64,000 nt of DNA from 43-108 sp001915545 (GTDB lineage Bacteria > Bacteroidota > Bacteroidia > Bacteroidales > Bacteroidaceae). Shown piece by piece: positions 56,636 through 64,000 of the stretch. Below the pieces are notes generated by a model that had not been told where the DNA came from, made no database searches, and saw only the letters and a program-made list of their open reading frames with translations. The stretch is from positions 1 to 64,000 of the forward strand of contig CABUGV010000014.1 of NCBI GenBank assembly GCA_902491215.1. Direction: 5' to 3'. Positions within the stretch are counted from its first letter, which is position 1; every line of letters starts with the position of its first letter. A program made the position numbers and the translations under genes.

Positions 56636-57250
56636 TTATCTGCAATGATTCCTTTCTCTTTCAGCCAGATATTCGTCCAGTTTTTCCACGCAGCTCTTGG
56701 TTATAGCTATACGTCCTGAACGTACGAACTGCAATACAACGCCGAGATCTTTCAATCCGTTGTACAATGACAATATGTCTTCAGTTATGCCGGTCTTCTC
56801 TATTATAGAGTACGTAGGGTTAACTTCGACAATCTGTGAATCATGCAAGCGTACTATTTTGCTTACCTTGCTGTTTTCCAGCATTACAGGTGTTGAAATC
56901 TTGAACAGTGCTGTTTCAAGGATGAATATCTCGTTGTCGAGGAAATAATTTGCCTGAAGAACATCGATTTTTTTCTCTATCTGCGTTGTAATCATTTTGG
57001 CCATCTCCTCTGTGCAGAAACAAGTTATTGTATACTTGTGTACGCCTGGAGTTGACGAAGCGCAAACATTGAGGCTTTCGATGTTTACCTGTCTGCGTGT
57101 AAATACGGCTGTAATCTGGCTCAGAAGACCTGCAATGTTTTCTGAGTATATCAGCATTGTGTACAGTGGCAATTTATCCTTTGTCTGCATGTTGGAATCT
57201 GCGGATGCGCATTTTCCGCATGTGTTGCATTCTGTATCTTGTAATGACAT
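56636..57250 (-). CDS. ilvN: acetolactate synthase regulatory (small) subunit
   Basis: The 204-residue protein carries an ACT domain (LYTMLIYSENIAGLLSQITAVFTRRQVNIESL) and a second ACT-like half (GLKDLGVVLQFVRSGRIAITKS), and confers valine feedback on IlvB. Oddly, the first 20 residues contain a C-x2-C-x2-C cluster (CNTCGKC) with no counterpart in the standard subunit. A later ATG, 20 codons downstream, would omit it. It lies 17 bp after ilvB. Confidence 0.92.
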   Translation of the reverse strand: MSLQDTECNTCGKCASADSNMQTKDKLPLYTMLIYSENIAGLLSQITAVFTRRQVNIESLNVCASSTPGVHKYTITCFCTEEMAKMITTQIEKKIDVLQANYFLDNEIFILETALFKISTPVMLENSKVSKIVRLHDSQIVEVNPTYSIIEKTGITEDILSLYNGLKDLGVVLQFVRSGRIAITKSCVEKLDEYLAERERNHCR

Positions 57251-57267
57251 AATTTACTTACTTTTAT

Positions 57268-58968
57268 TTATTCTTCAATTTCTAAAAGCATCTCGTCAAC
57301 GTTGGCTCCTGGAGGTGTCATCGGAAGCACGTTGTCTTCTTCCTTGACGGCGCACTGGAGAAGGTACGGACCGTCCGTATCCAGCATTTCTCGTACTGCA
57401 CCTTCGAGGTCTTTGCGGTCAATTACCGTTCTTGCAGGGATACCGTAAGCTCTTGCAATCATTTCATAATCAGGATTTGTCATCGGAGTGAAAGAATAGC
57501 GATGATTGAAGAACATGGCCTGCCACTGGCGCACATTGCCCAGATAGTTGTTGTTTAGAAGGATAATTTTCACTGGTGCTCCCTGTTCCATTATCGTTCC
57601 CAGTTCCTGGATCGTCATCTGGAGTCCTCCGTCGCCGCAGAACATGCATACTGTCCTATCCGGCGCTCCGAATGTTGCACCTATAGCAGCCGGCAGACCA
57701 AATCCCATTGTTCCGCATCCACCTGAAGTTACGACGCTGCGGGCTTCTGTGAATTTGAAATATCTGCATCCGAACATCTGGTTCTGACCGACATCCGTGA
57801 CAAGAATAGCTTTGTTTTCACTTGCTTCGCTGACTTTTCTTACCACCTCGCCCATAAGCAAAGGTCCTTCAGTCGGATTAAGTGTTTTGTTTATGACTTT
57901 GTTGAATTCCTTTTCTTCATACGGTTTGAAACTGTTGATCCAGTTGTCGTGGCTGGTTTTTTCAACCTGTTCTGCCACTTTTGCCAAAGTTTCTTTGCAA
58001 TCACCGAGTATGGCAAGGTCAACTTTTACATTCTTATTTATTTCTGACGGATCAATGTCGAAGTGTATGATTTTTGCCTGTTTTGCGTATGTAGCAAGAT
58101 TTCCGGTAACGCGGTCGTCAAAACGCATGCCGATGGCAATCAGCAGATCGCATTGGTTTGTCATGACGTTAGGACCCAAGTTGCCGTGCATTCCTAGCAT
58201 ACCCATGTTCAGCGGGTGGTCTGTAGGGAGTGCTGAGAGACCCAGCAGAGTGCATCCAGCCGGAATCTGAGCTTTTTCCAATAGAGCCATAAGCTCTTCG
58301 CGTGCATTACCCAACTCTACGCCTTGTCCAACAAGAGCAAAAGGTTTTACAGCATCATTGATCATTTTTGCAGCTTGTGCTATTGCAGATTCGTCTGGTT
58401 TTGGCACTGGGTTGTAGCTGCGAATGAAATCAACCTTTACCGGTTCGTAGTCCACCATTGAAGTTTGGGCATTTTTTGCAAAGTCCAAAACTACAGGACC
58501 TGGACGACCGCTTCTTGCGATGAAGAATGCTCTGCTTACAGCCCATGCTATGTCTTCAGCCTTTCTTATCTGGTAGCTCCATTTTGAAATAGGCTGAGTA
58601 ATACCTACGACGTCAACTTCCTGAAATGCATCAGTTCCCAGAAGTGAAGTTCCCACCTGTCCGCAAATTACAACCATTGGTGTTGAATCAATCATTGCAT
58701 CTGCAATACCAGTTACTGTGTTTGTGGCTCCAGGACCGCTGGTCACAATGCAGCATCCTGGTTTTCCGGAAACTCTGGCGTAACCCTGAGCCGCATGAGT
58801 GGCACCTTGTTCATGTCTGACCAAAATATGGTTCAACTCGTCTTTATGATCGTAGAGAGCATCGTATACAGGCATGATGGCTCCGCCAGGATAACCGAAA
58901 ATGGTGCTGACTCCTTCATTGATAAGCGAACGCATCAATGCCTCTGCTCCTGTTATTCTTTCCTTCAT
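57268..58968 (-). CDS. ilvB: acetolactate synthase catalytic (large) subunit
   Basis: This ThDP-dependent enzyme condenses pyruvate with pyruvate or 2-ketobutyrate. In the 566 residues: FGYPGGAIMPVYDAL and HEQGATHAAQGYAR with the ThDP Glu, a central FAD-binding domain (GMRFDDRVTGNLATY), and the ThDP/Mg motif GDGGLQMTIQELGTI...NNNYLGNVRQWQ near residues 430-480. It is second in the ilv operon, 61 bp after ilvD. Confidence 0.97.
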   Translation of the reverse strand: MKERITGAEALMRSLINEGVSTIFGYPGGAIMPVYDALYDHKDELNHILVRHEQGATHAAQGYARVSGKPGCCIVTSGPGATNTVTGIADAMIDSTPMVVICGQVGTSLLGTDAFQEVDVVGITQPISKWSYQIRKAEDIAWAVSRAFFIARSGRPGPVVLDFAKNAQTSMVDYEPVKVDFIRSYNPVPKPDESAIAQAAKMINDAVKPFALVGQGVELGNAREELMALLEKAQIPAGCTLLGLSALPTDHPLNMGMLGMHGNLGPNVMTNQCDLLIAIGMRFDDRVTGNLATYAKQAKIIHFDIDPSEINKNVKVDLAILGDCKETLAKVAEQVEKTSHDNWINSFKPYEEKEFNKVINKTLNPTEGPLLMGEVVRKVSEASENKAILVTDVGQNQMFGCRYFKFTEARSVVTSGGCGTMGFGLPAAIGATFGAPDRTVCMFCGDGGLQMTIQELGTIMEQGAPVKIILLNNNYLGNVRQWQAMFFNHRYSFTPMTNPDYEMIARAYGIPARTVIDRKDLEGAVREMLDTDGPYLLQCAVKEEDNVLPMTPPGANVDEMLLEIEE

Positions 58969-59029
58969 GATTTAGCTTACTTGATAGTTTATGTAAACAT
59001 TTAATATTTGGTGTCATCTGCTATGACAT

Positions 59030-60835
59030 TCAGTCATTTATTATTCTGACACCGCCCTTGTCTGCTGAACTTACGCTTTGAGCGTATGCCTTTAGAGCCT
59101 TGCTGACAACTCTCTTGCGTTTCAAAGGAACCTGCTGACGTGCATTGAGTTCCTTATCGCTCAGCTTTACATTTATGCTTCTGTTAGGAATATCTATTTC
59201 AATGATGTCTCCGTCAATGATTTTTCCGATATTTCCTCCTGATGCTGCTTCAGGACTTATATGTCCGATGCTCAATCCTGATGTACCGCCGGAGAAGCGT
59301 CCGTCTGTTATCAGGGCACATTCCTTACCCATGTGCATACTCTTGATGTATGATGTCGGGTACAGCATTTCCTGCATTCCCGGTCCACCTTTTGGACCCT
59401 CGTGTGTGATTACAACCACATCACCTTTCTTTACTTTTCCTCCGAGTATTCCTTCGCAAGCATCTTCCTGTGAATCGAATACTTTTGCAGGACCGCTGAA
59501 GTGCCAGATTGATTCGTCGACACCGGCAGTCTTTACTACACATCCGTCCTGTGCAATGTTGCCGAAAAGAACAGCCAGGCCTCCGTCTTTTGTATAAGCA
59601 TGTTCGATGTCTCTGATACATCCGTTGGTTCTGTCCTTGTCCAACGATTCCCATTTTGAATTCTGGGCCCCAAGCTTGTTGCAGAATTCACCGCAAGGTC
59701 CAGTTTCATATATTCTTTGAGCCTCAGGATCTATATTGTCCTTGAGTATTGAGTATTTTTCGATGTCTTCTCCCAGCGTTGCACCGTCAACTCTTTTTAC
59801 AGAAGTATCCAGCAGACCGCCTTTTGCCAATTCGCCGAGAATTCCGAGTATACCTCCTGCCCTTCCGCATTCCTGTACACTGTATTTCTGTGTGTTCGGT
59901 GCAAGTTTGCACAAGCAAGGAACTTTACGGCTTAGAGCATCGATATCGGCTATCTTGAAATCAGCTTCAGCTTCTTGTGCAACAGCCAGCAGGTGAAGAA
60001 TTGTGTTTGTACTTCCTCCCATGGCAATGTCGAGAGTCATGGCGTTGAGGAAGGCGCTTCTTGTTGCAATGCTTCTTGGCAATACGCTGTCGTCTCCGTC
60101 TTCATAATAAGCAAGAGCATTTTTGACAATTGTTCTTGCCGCCTGTTTCATCAGTTCTACTCTGTTTACATGATTTGCCAATATTGTGCCGTTGCCTGGA
60201 AGTGAAAGACCTATAGCTTCTGTGAGCGAATTCATAGAGTTTGCAGTAAACATTCCCGAACAGCAACCGCATCCAGGGCATGCTCTGTTTTCTATTTCAA
60301 CCATTTCTTCATCAGATACGGTTTTGTCAGCACCTTTGACCATTGCTGATATGAGGTCTATGTTTTCACCTTTCCATTTTCCTGCTTCCATCGGACCTCC
60401 AGATACGAATACTGTGGGAATATTCAATCTCATTGAAGCCATGAGCATTCCTGGAGTGATTTTATCGCAATTGCTTATACAAATCATTGCATCTGCCTTG
60501 TGGGCGTTGCACATGTACTCTACAGAGTCGGCAATGATATCTCTTGATGGCAGTGAATACAACATACCGTCGTGGCCCATGGCAATACCGTCGTCTATTG
60601 CTATGGTATTGAATTCAGCTGCATAGCATCCCAAACGTTCGATTTCGGCCTTGACAATCTGTCCGGCTTCGTGCAGATGTGTATGACCTGGTACAAATTG
60701 TGTGAAAGAGTTTACTATTGCAATAATAGGTTTGCCGAATTGTTCTCTTTTCATTCCGTTGGCAACCCAAAGAGCTCTCGCTCCTGCCATTTTTCTTCCT
60801 TCTGTGCATACTGCACTTCGCAACTGATGTTTCAT
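59030..60835 (-). CDS. ilvD: dihydroxy-acid dehydratase
   Basis: IlvD, an iron-sulfur dehydratase, makes the 2-keto acid precursors of valine and isoleucine. The 601-residue protein has SNCDKITPGMLMA (cluster Cys), GCGCCSGMFTANSMN and GGSTNTILHLLA, and later GPKGGPGMQEML and ITDGRFSGGTSG, in the usual order. It is the first structural gene of the operon, preceded by the attenuator at 60897-61041. Confidence 0.97.
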   Translation of the reverse strand: MKHQLRSAVCTEGRKMAGARALWVANGMKREQFGKPIIAIVNSFTQFVPGHTHLHEAGQIVKAEIERLGCYAAEFNTIAIDDGIAMGHDGMLYSLPSRDIIADSVEYMCNAHKADAMICISNCDKITPGMLMASMRLNIPTVFVSGGPMEAGKWKGENIDLISAMVKGADKTVSDEEMVEIENRACPGCGCCSGMFTANSMNSLTEAIGLSLPGNGTILANHVNRVELMKQAARTIVKNALAYYEDGDDSVLPRSIATRSAFLNAMTLDIAMGGSTNTILHLLAVAQEAEADFKIADIDALSRKVPCLCKLAPNTQKYSVQECGRAGGILGILGELAKGGLLDTSVKRVDGATLGEDIEKYSILKDNIDPEAQRIYETGPCGEFCNKLGAQNSKWESLDKDRTNGCIRDIEHAYTKDGGLAVLFGNIAQDGCVVKTAGVDESIWHFSGPAKVFDSQEDACEGILGGKVKKGDVVVITHEGPKGGPGMQEMLYPTSYIKSMHMGKECALITDGRFSGGTSGLSIGHISPEAASGGNIGKIIDGDIIEIDIPNRSINVKLSDKELNARQQVPLKRKRVVSKALKAYAQSVSSADKGGVRIIND

Positions 60836-60896
60836 ATTGTATGTTGTTTTTATTTACATTTTCCAAATAGTTTTGTCTGTGTGTCCATTTAATTAA

Positions 60897-60930
60897 AAAG
60901 CCTCTCTCACATGATTGTGAGAAAGGCTTT
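60897..60930 (-). terminator. attenuator terminator in the ilv leader
   Basis: On the minus strand AAAGCCTTTCTCAC, loop AATCAT, GTGAGAGAGGCTTT makes a 14-bp stem with one G-U pair, followed by TTTTTAATT. It stands between the promoter and ilvD with no gene ending before it except the leader peptide, so it must act on the ilv transcript itself. The 7-mer TTCTCAC of its first arm is complementary to GTGAGAA in leader codons 23-25 (60968-60974). Confidence 0.85.
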
Positions 60931-60948
60931 GCTATGTTCATTTATACG

Positions 60949-61041
60949 TTATTTGCACGCAATATCATTCTCACTGCAAGTTTTCTTCAAGATCACTCGT
61001 AGTTCAATGATGGTAATTATGTTATTTGCGTTGCAATTCAT
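60949..61041 (-). CDS. ilv operon leader peptide
   Basis: This 30-codon frame has an ATG 17 nt or so after the predicted transcription start and includes the run IITIIELRVIL (residues 8-18), in which 8 of 11 residues are Ile, Leu or Val. It is placed between a consensus promoter and a rho-independent terminator in front of ilvD. A ribosome stalled in the run would leave codons 23-25 free to pair with the terminator's first arm; a ribosome reaching the TAA at 60951-60949 would cover them. This fits classical attenuation by branched-chain aminoacyl-tRNA. Name and function are inferred. Confidence 0.8.
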   Translation of the reverse strand: MNCNANNIITIIELRVILKKTCSENDIACK

Positions 61042-61064
61042 AGTGCTTTAACTTTTTTCAATTG

Positions 61065-61094
61065 CAAATCTAGTATTTTATTGTTAAATGACAA
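61065..61094 (-). promoter_or_regulatory. promoter of the ilv operon (TTG-N19-TAGATTTG)
   Basis: On the minus strand TTG (61094-61092), a spacer of exactly 19 bp and TAGATTTG (61072-61065) match the Bacteroidetes consensus. Transcription would start near 61058. I found no other feature in 61095-61346. Confidence 0.75.
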
Positions 61095-61346
61095 ATTTAA
61101 AGCAATGTTTTTTTAAATAATCTGTGACAAGTTATAAGGAATATCCCGAATTTTCTTTCATTTTATGAATTTTTGTGCTCGAAAACGAGCATATTGTGCA
61201 ATTGCCGTACTGTTTCTGGTTTGTTTATGCCTTTCATGTTCACTGTTAGGTTGGAATTTTATGTTGTTTTATAGTTTGCGCTTGATTTTTGTATGTTTGT
61301 ATTTATGGAATTCAGGCGTTTATAATATGCATCGGTTTGAAACAAT

Positions 61347-61380
61347 AAGAGGATTTACCTTCTGCTGGGTAAATCCTCTT
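61347..61380 (-). terminator. terminator after tRNA-Ser
   Basis: AAGAGGATTTACC and its exact reverse complement (61347-61359 and 61368-61380) form a 13-bp stem with an 8-nt loop, 12 bp past the tRNA 3' end. The U-tract is weak (ATTGTTT). Confidence 0.7.
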
Positions 61381-61391
61381 CATCGTATAAG

Positions 61392-61478
61392 CGGAAAGTG
61401 AGGGATTCGAACCCCCGATACAGCAAGCCGTATAGCGGATTTCGAGTCCGCCCCGTTCGACCACTCCGGCAACTTTCC
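61392..61478 (-). tRNA. tRNA-Ser (CGA)
   Basis: 87 nt, acceptor stem GGAAAGT/ACTTTCC, D-arm TGCCGGAGTGGTCGAACGG, anticodon loop CTCGAAA (CGA), a long variable arm and T-loop TTCGAAT. CCA is not encoded. Confidence 0.96.
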
Positions 61479-61483
61479 TTATT

Positions 61484-61525
61484 TAAGGGGTCTAATACAC
61501 ATTGCTATGTGTAATAAACCCCTTA
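61484..61525 (-). other. hairpin between the ncRNA and tRNA-Ser
   Basis: Outer arms TAAGGGGT (61484-61491) and ACCCCTTA (61518-61525) and inner arms TACACAT/ATGTGTA form a long interrupted stem. No clear U-tract follows on the minus strand, so it may be a processing site or a second terminator for the ncRNA. Confidence 0.5.
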
Positions 61526-61528
61526 TAT

Positions 61529-61727
61529 AAAAAAGCCGGGAGGAGATGTGATGAAACTCCGAGTATAAAGGTTTTGAGCGCCCGCTCCTCTTTGTAATCC
61601 ACCGACACAAAGGTTACCCCGAAGGGCGTGGCCCGCCATTGAAGAGCGAAGCTTTCTCGGTTTTCAGAAAAAAATTGATGAGTATCCCAATCGATCCTGT
61701 ATCCCGGCTTGTATGTCCTTTATTTAT
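61529..61727 (-). ncRNA. structured non-coding RNA of about 180-200 nt, family unidentified (6S-like candidate)
   Basis: It has a full promoter (TTG-N20-TATATTTG at 61764-61734) and a 3' end in a T-run. The 9-bp closing stem AAGCCGGGA/TCCCGGCTT joins positions 61710-61702 to 61541-61533, so the two ends of the RNA are paired. Internal hairpins include CCC-TTCG-GGG (near 61617-61627) and CTTTGT...ACAAAG. There is no plausible protein. The closing stem, size, promoter and terminator suggest a stand-alone RNA such as 6S (6S-Flavo) or the Bacteroidales-1 motif; signatures of tmRNA, SRP RNA and RNase P RNA were not seen. Confidence 0.6.
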
Positions 61728-61733
61728 GTAACG

Positions 61734-61764
61734 CAAATATACCAATAAAAGGTAAATCCAACAA
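61734..61764 (-). promoter_or_regulatory. promoter of the ncRNA (TTG-N20-TATATTTG)
   Basis: On the minus strand TTG (61764-61762) and TATATTTG (61741-61734) are 20 bp apart, matching the Bacteroidetes consensus. Nothing else was recognised between 61765 and 61896. Confidence 0.7.
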
Positions 61765-61896
61765 GTAATAACACATTTTTTTAGTAAAAAGGCATACATA
61801 TTTTTGTAATATGTCTTGTTCTAACATGCTTTTTATATTTTGCCTTTGTCAGAATGTATACTTCTATTGTATGTGTTGCGCTATTAAGACTGCATT

Positions 61897-62508
61897 TTAT
61901 TTGCTTTTTGTGAATTTGAATCCGACTTTAACATCGTCGTATTCCTTCAATGCTGAGGTAATCAATGAAAGTGATTGACTGTTTACGACAGAACTGATTT
62001 TTTCAATTACGGTAACCAGTTTGTCTGCGTTGAAAAGTATTTGCAGGTCATTTCCTGACAAGCTTACTTCACTGTTTATCTTTTCAGCAATTGTATTTGT
62101 AAGTCCTGACGAGAATGACATTTCAAGATTGCTTCCATCCTGAGTGTATGTTCCTGTTGCAACCTGTTTGCTCTTCAGGTAAATAATGAAGCTTTTGTCG
62201 CTTTTGAATTCAAATGACAGTGAGCCTGGTTTTATACCTATTTTCTGCAATGGTTCATCAAGCTTCTTTTCAAGTGCAGAAGTTGCAGCTGAGCCTGCAA
62301 TGTTGTTCAGAAGATTTGAAGACTTTATCTCTACGGCTGGTCCTGAATATGGCCATGTTCCTTCAATTGAAGCGTTCTTGATGCCGAGGTTTATGGCTGT
62401 GGAGTCTACTTTATCCTTTATCTGATTCAAGAAGTCGAGAATCTGTGCGTCAGCACTCTGTGAGATTGCCATCAAGGCTACCAATGCAATAAAAAAGTTT
62501 CTTTTCAT
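61897..62508 (-). CDS. exported DUF4923-type protein
   Basis: The 203-residue protein has a signal peptide (MKRNFFIALVALMAISQSADAQ). The mature part (IEGTWPYSGPAVEIKSSNLLNNIAG, SFIIYLKSKQVATGTYTQDGSNLEMSF) fits DUF4923, a family of Bacteroidetes exported proteins with a lipocalin-like beta-rich pattern. The function is unknown. It follows the M6 metalloprotease gene by 41 bp on the same strand. Confidence 0.8.
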   Translation of the reverse strand: MKRNFFIALVALMAISQSADAQILDFLNQIKDKVDSTAINLGIKNASIEGTWPYSGPAVEIKSSNLLNNIAGSAATSALEKKLDEPLQKIGIKPGSLSFEFKSDKSFIIYLKSKQVATGTYTQDGSNLEMSFSSGLTNTIAEKINSEVSLSGNDLQILFNADKLVTVIEKISSVVNSQSLSLITSALKEYDDVKVGFKFTKSK

Positions 62509-62549
62509 TTTACTCTTCTTTTAGGTTGTTATGTGTTGTATACTTTGTT

Positions 62550-64000
62550 TTATCTGATCAGTATTTTTCTGCTGTTCCCGTCGCATGTTACTATATAAAT
62601 GCCAGGCTTTAGGTATACGGATACTTCTCCGTTTCTTGACTCCGCATATTTCAAGCCCTCAATGCCATTTACGGATATATTTTTAGATGTCGGTGATTTG
62701 ACAGTAAGCAAGCCTTCGTTCTGCAGAATTTCTGCTTCAGCTTTTGCTCGTACTATTCCACTGCTAGGTGATAATACAAACGATATAACCGATGACTCAT
62801 CTGAGTTCAGTTTCATTTCTGCTGTAGCCTTTACCTTTACATATAAAGTTTCTCCTGCTTCCAATGCTCCGCTTTTAATGATTGAATCTGTGCTTGCAGA
62901 TGTAACATCGCCTGAGCACGACACTTTAAGAATAATGTTTTTGAAATCTACATCTTTGGAACATGTGAGCACGTAGCCATCTGCACCATCTATTGCGTTC
63001 CAATAGATGTATCCGTCCGTACCAGACAATTCTGATATTACAGGTGCATCGAGTTTTTCTGTTATGCAGTATTTGAATGTGATGGTACCGTTTTCGTCTT
63101 CTTCAATATCCCTAATCGGCTGATTCATTTTTCCCGACTGTGTATAAACCACAGCCTTGTCGTCTGCAAGTTCATGTACATTGTTGGTTCCTGGGTATGG
63201 ATCTCCTCCGGCAGATAAAAGATATTCTTCAAGGTCGTCTGCACTTGCCACATGCATATATGAATCAAGTGTGCCGTCGGCAGGAATAAGTGTCAGTCTT
63301 TGGTGCGAAGCATCAGTGTTGACCCTGTTGGCCATCCATTTGTTTGCATCATAATCTATGTGGGTAATCAGCAGTCCGTGGTGACCGTCATTTCTGGTGC
63401 TGTAGCCTATATATTTGTCCCAGCCATCGTTTTGTCTGTTCTCCAGGGTGTAAAATTCATTAGGATTTTCAGTATTGGTAATTTTATACCCGTTTCCACC
63501 TTTACTCAAAGGCTCAGCTGTAATTTTCTGCGGTGTGTCCGGACTTAAGGCTATCAGTTTTTTCCAACCCATGAAATCTTTCTGATAGGAAGAGTAACCG
63601 CAAGGTGTACGCCCGTTCTCGCAGTAGTTGCCGGAGTCCATAAGATCCCAATAGTCCATTCCGTACATCTTGTAGTTCGTGTCGTAGAAATCTGGAAGAC
63701 CCAAGGCGTGGCTCAGTTCATGGCACATTGTTCCGATGCCGTCTGTTGCACCGTCGAACACTTCGTTGCAGCAAGCGTATGCTCCGTAAGCAGTACCATT
63801 GATAGTGCCTCCTGATGCCATCTCTTTTGGCCAGATTGTATTTGGATCGTCACAGCCGTTTTCACCTTCTCCTGCATATATGAAAAAGGCCATGTCGACA
63901 ACACCGTCGCCGTCATTGTCAAAATCTTCCCATAAAGTCTGTATGGCTTGCGCTTTAGTCAATGCTTCAGAGAAGAATTCATTTATGTTTTTATCTGTGT
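62550..64000 (-). CDS. M6-family secreted metalloprotease, 5' end beyond the window
   Basis: The frame is open to the right edge (residues read TDKNINEFFSEALTKAQAIQTL upstream in outline), so the start lies outside. The visible 483 or so codons contain an EF-hand-like DFDNDGDGVVDMAFF and the zinc motif HELSHALGLPDFYD (HExxHxxGxxD), followed by YGMDYWDLMDSGNYC with the Met-turn, as in M6/immune inhibitor A peptidases. A fibronectin-like domain follows. The C-terminal tail GIYIVTCDGNSRKILIR is like that of the LRR protein at 11867. It is probably a secreted or surface protease. Confidence 0.9.
   Translation of the reverse strand, partial: TDKNINEFFSEALTKAQAIQTLWEDFDNDGDGVVDMAFFIYAGEGENGCDDPNTIWPKEMASGGTINGTAYGAYACCNEVFDGATDGIGTMCHELSHALGLPDFYDTNYKMYGMDYWDLMDSGNYCENGRTPCGYSSYQKDFMGWKKLIALSPDTPQKITAEPLSKGGNGYKITNTENPNEFYTLENRQNDGWDKYIGYSTRNDGHHGLLITHIDYDANKWMANRVNTDASHQRLTLIPADGTLDSYMHVASADDLEEYLLSAGGDPYPGTNNVHELADDKAVVYTQSGKMNQPIRDIEEDENGTITFKYCITEKLDAPVISELSGTDGYIYWNAIDGADGYVLTCSKDVDFKNIILKVSCSGDVTSASTDSIIKSGALEAGETLYVKVKATAEMKLNSDESSVISFVLSPSSGIVRAKAEAEILQNEGLLTVKSPTSKNISVNGIEGLKYAESRNGEVSVYLKPGIYIVTCDGNSRKILIR

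Noticed and set aside
61614..61799. 61-codon frame on the minus strand across the ncRNA promoter
   Set aside because: It overlaps the promoter and 5' half of the structured RNA and has no protein-like features.

Overview
The window looks like a chromosomal segment from a Bacteroidales bacterium, most probably Prevotella or a close relative. The evidence is the gene content: a GLPGLI protein paired with an outer-membrane beta-barrel protein, a BspA-like leucine-rich-repeat surface protein, a long-form PPi-phosphofructokinase, carboxynorspermidine decarboxylase, and an ilv operon that carries an acyl-ACP thioesterase. Genes lack obvious Shine-Dalgarno sequences, and several promoters fit the Bacteroidetes pattern TTG-N19/20-TAnnTTTG.

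Layout. 0.5-9.1 kb: housekeeping genes (PPi-PFK, a membrane-anchored GH25 lysozyme, PrmA, a nitroreductase, a DUF2520 oxidoreductase, a KdsC-like phosphatase, Maf, UDP-galactopyranose mutase, LMW tyrosine phosphatase). 9.2-15.7 kb, minus strand: GH13 glycosidase and fabD, then a 1172-residue LRR surface protein preceded by a tandem array of promoter-like 84-bp units. 15.7-23.7 kb, minus strand: ruvX-def-TPR-thrS-infC-rpmI-rplT, preceded by a Sel1-repeat protein. 24.1-27.5 kb: outer-membrane protein plus GLPGLI protein.

28.0-38.2 kb is an AT-rich defence island. It holds a radical SAM gene, dptF, dptG and dptH (the restriction half of the phosphorothioation Dnd/Dpt system), then an orphan CRISPR array with 47-bp type II-C-like repeats. 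No dndBCDE modification genes and no cas genes are in the window. The radical SAM gene and dptH each carry a frameshift at a 7-base homopolymer; the first is exactly the slippery heptamer A AAA AAG followed by TAA. This island is the best candidate for an unusual system here.

38.4-46.9 kb: UvrD/PcrA helicase, nspC, five tRNA genes, a 1.3-kb non-coding stretch with long intergenic repeats, and a metal-efflux P-type ATPase with a Fur-family regulator. 46.9-54.4 kb: hotdog thioesterase, double-domain GH43 enzyme, MalY-like lyase, HAD phosphatase, outer-membrane beta-barrel protein and a small monooxygenase.

54.6-61.1 kb, minus strand: ilvD-ilvB-ilvN-thioesterase-ilvC, apparently controlled by classical attenuation. 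A 30-codon leader peptide containing IITIIELRVIL sits between a consensus promoter and a strong terminator. 61.4-64 kb, minus strand: tRNA-Ser, a structured non-coding RNA of about 180-200 nt with its own promoter, a DUF4923-type lipoprotein-like or periplasmic protein, and an M6-family metalloprotease cut by the window end.
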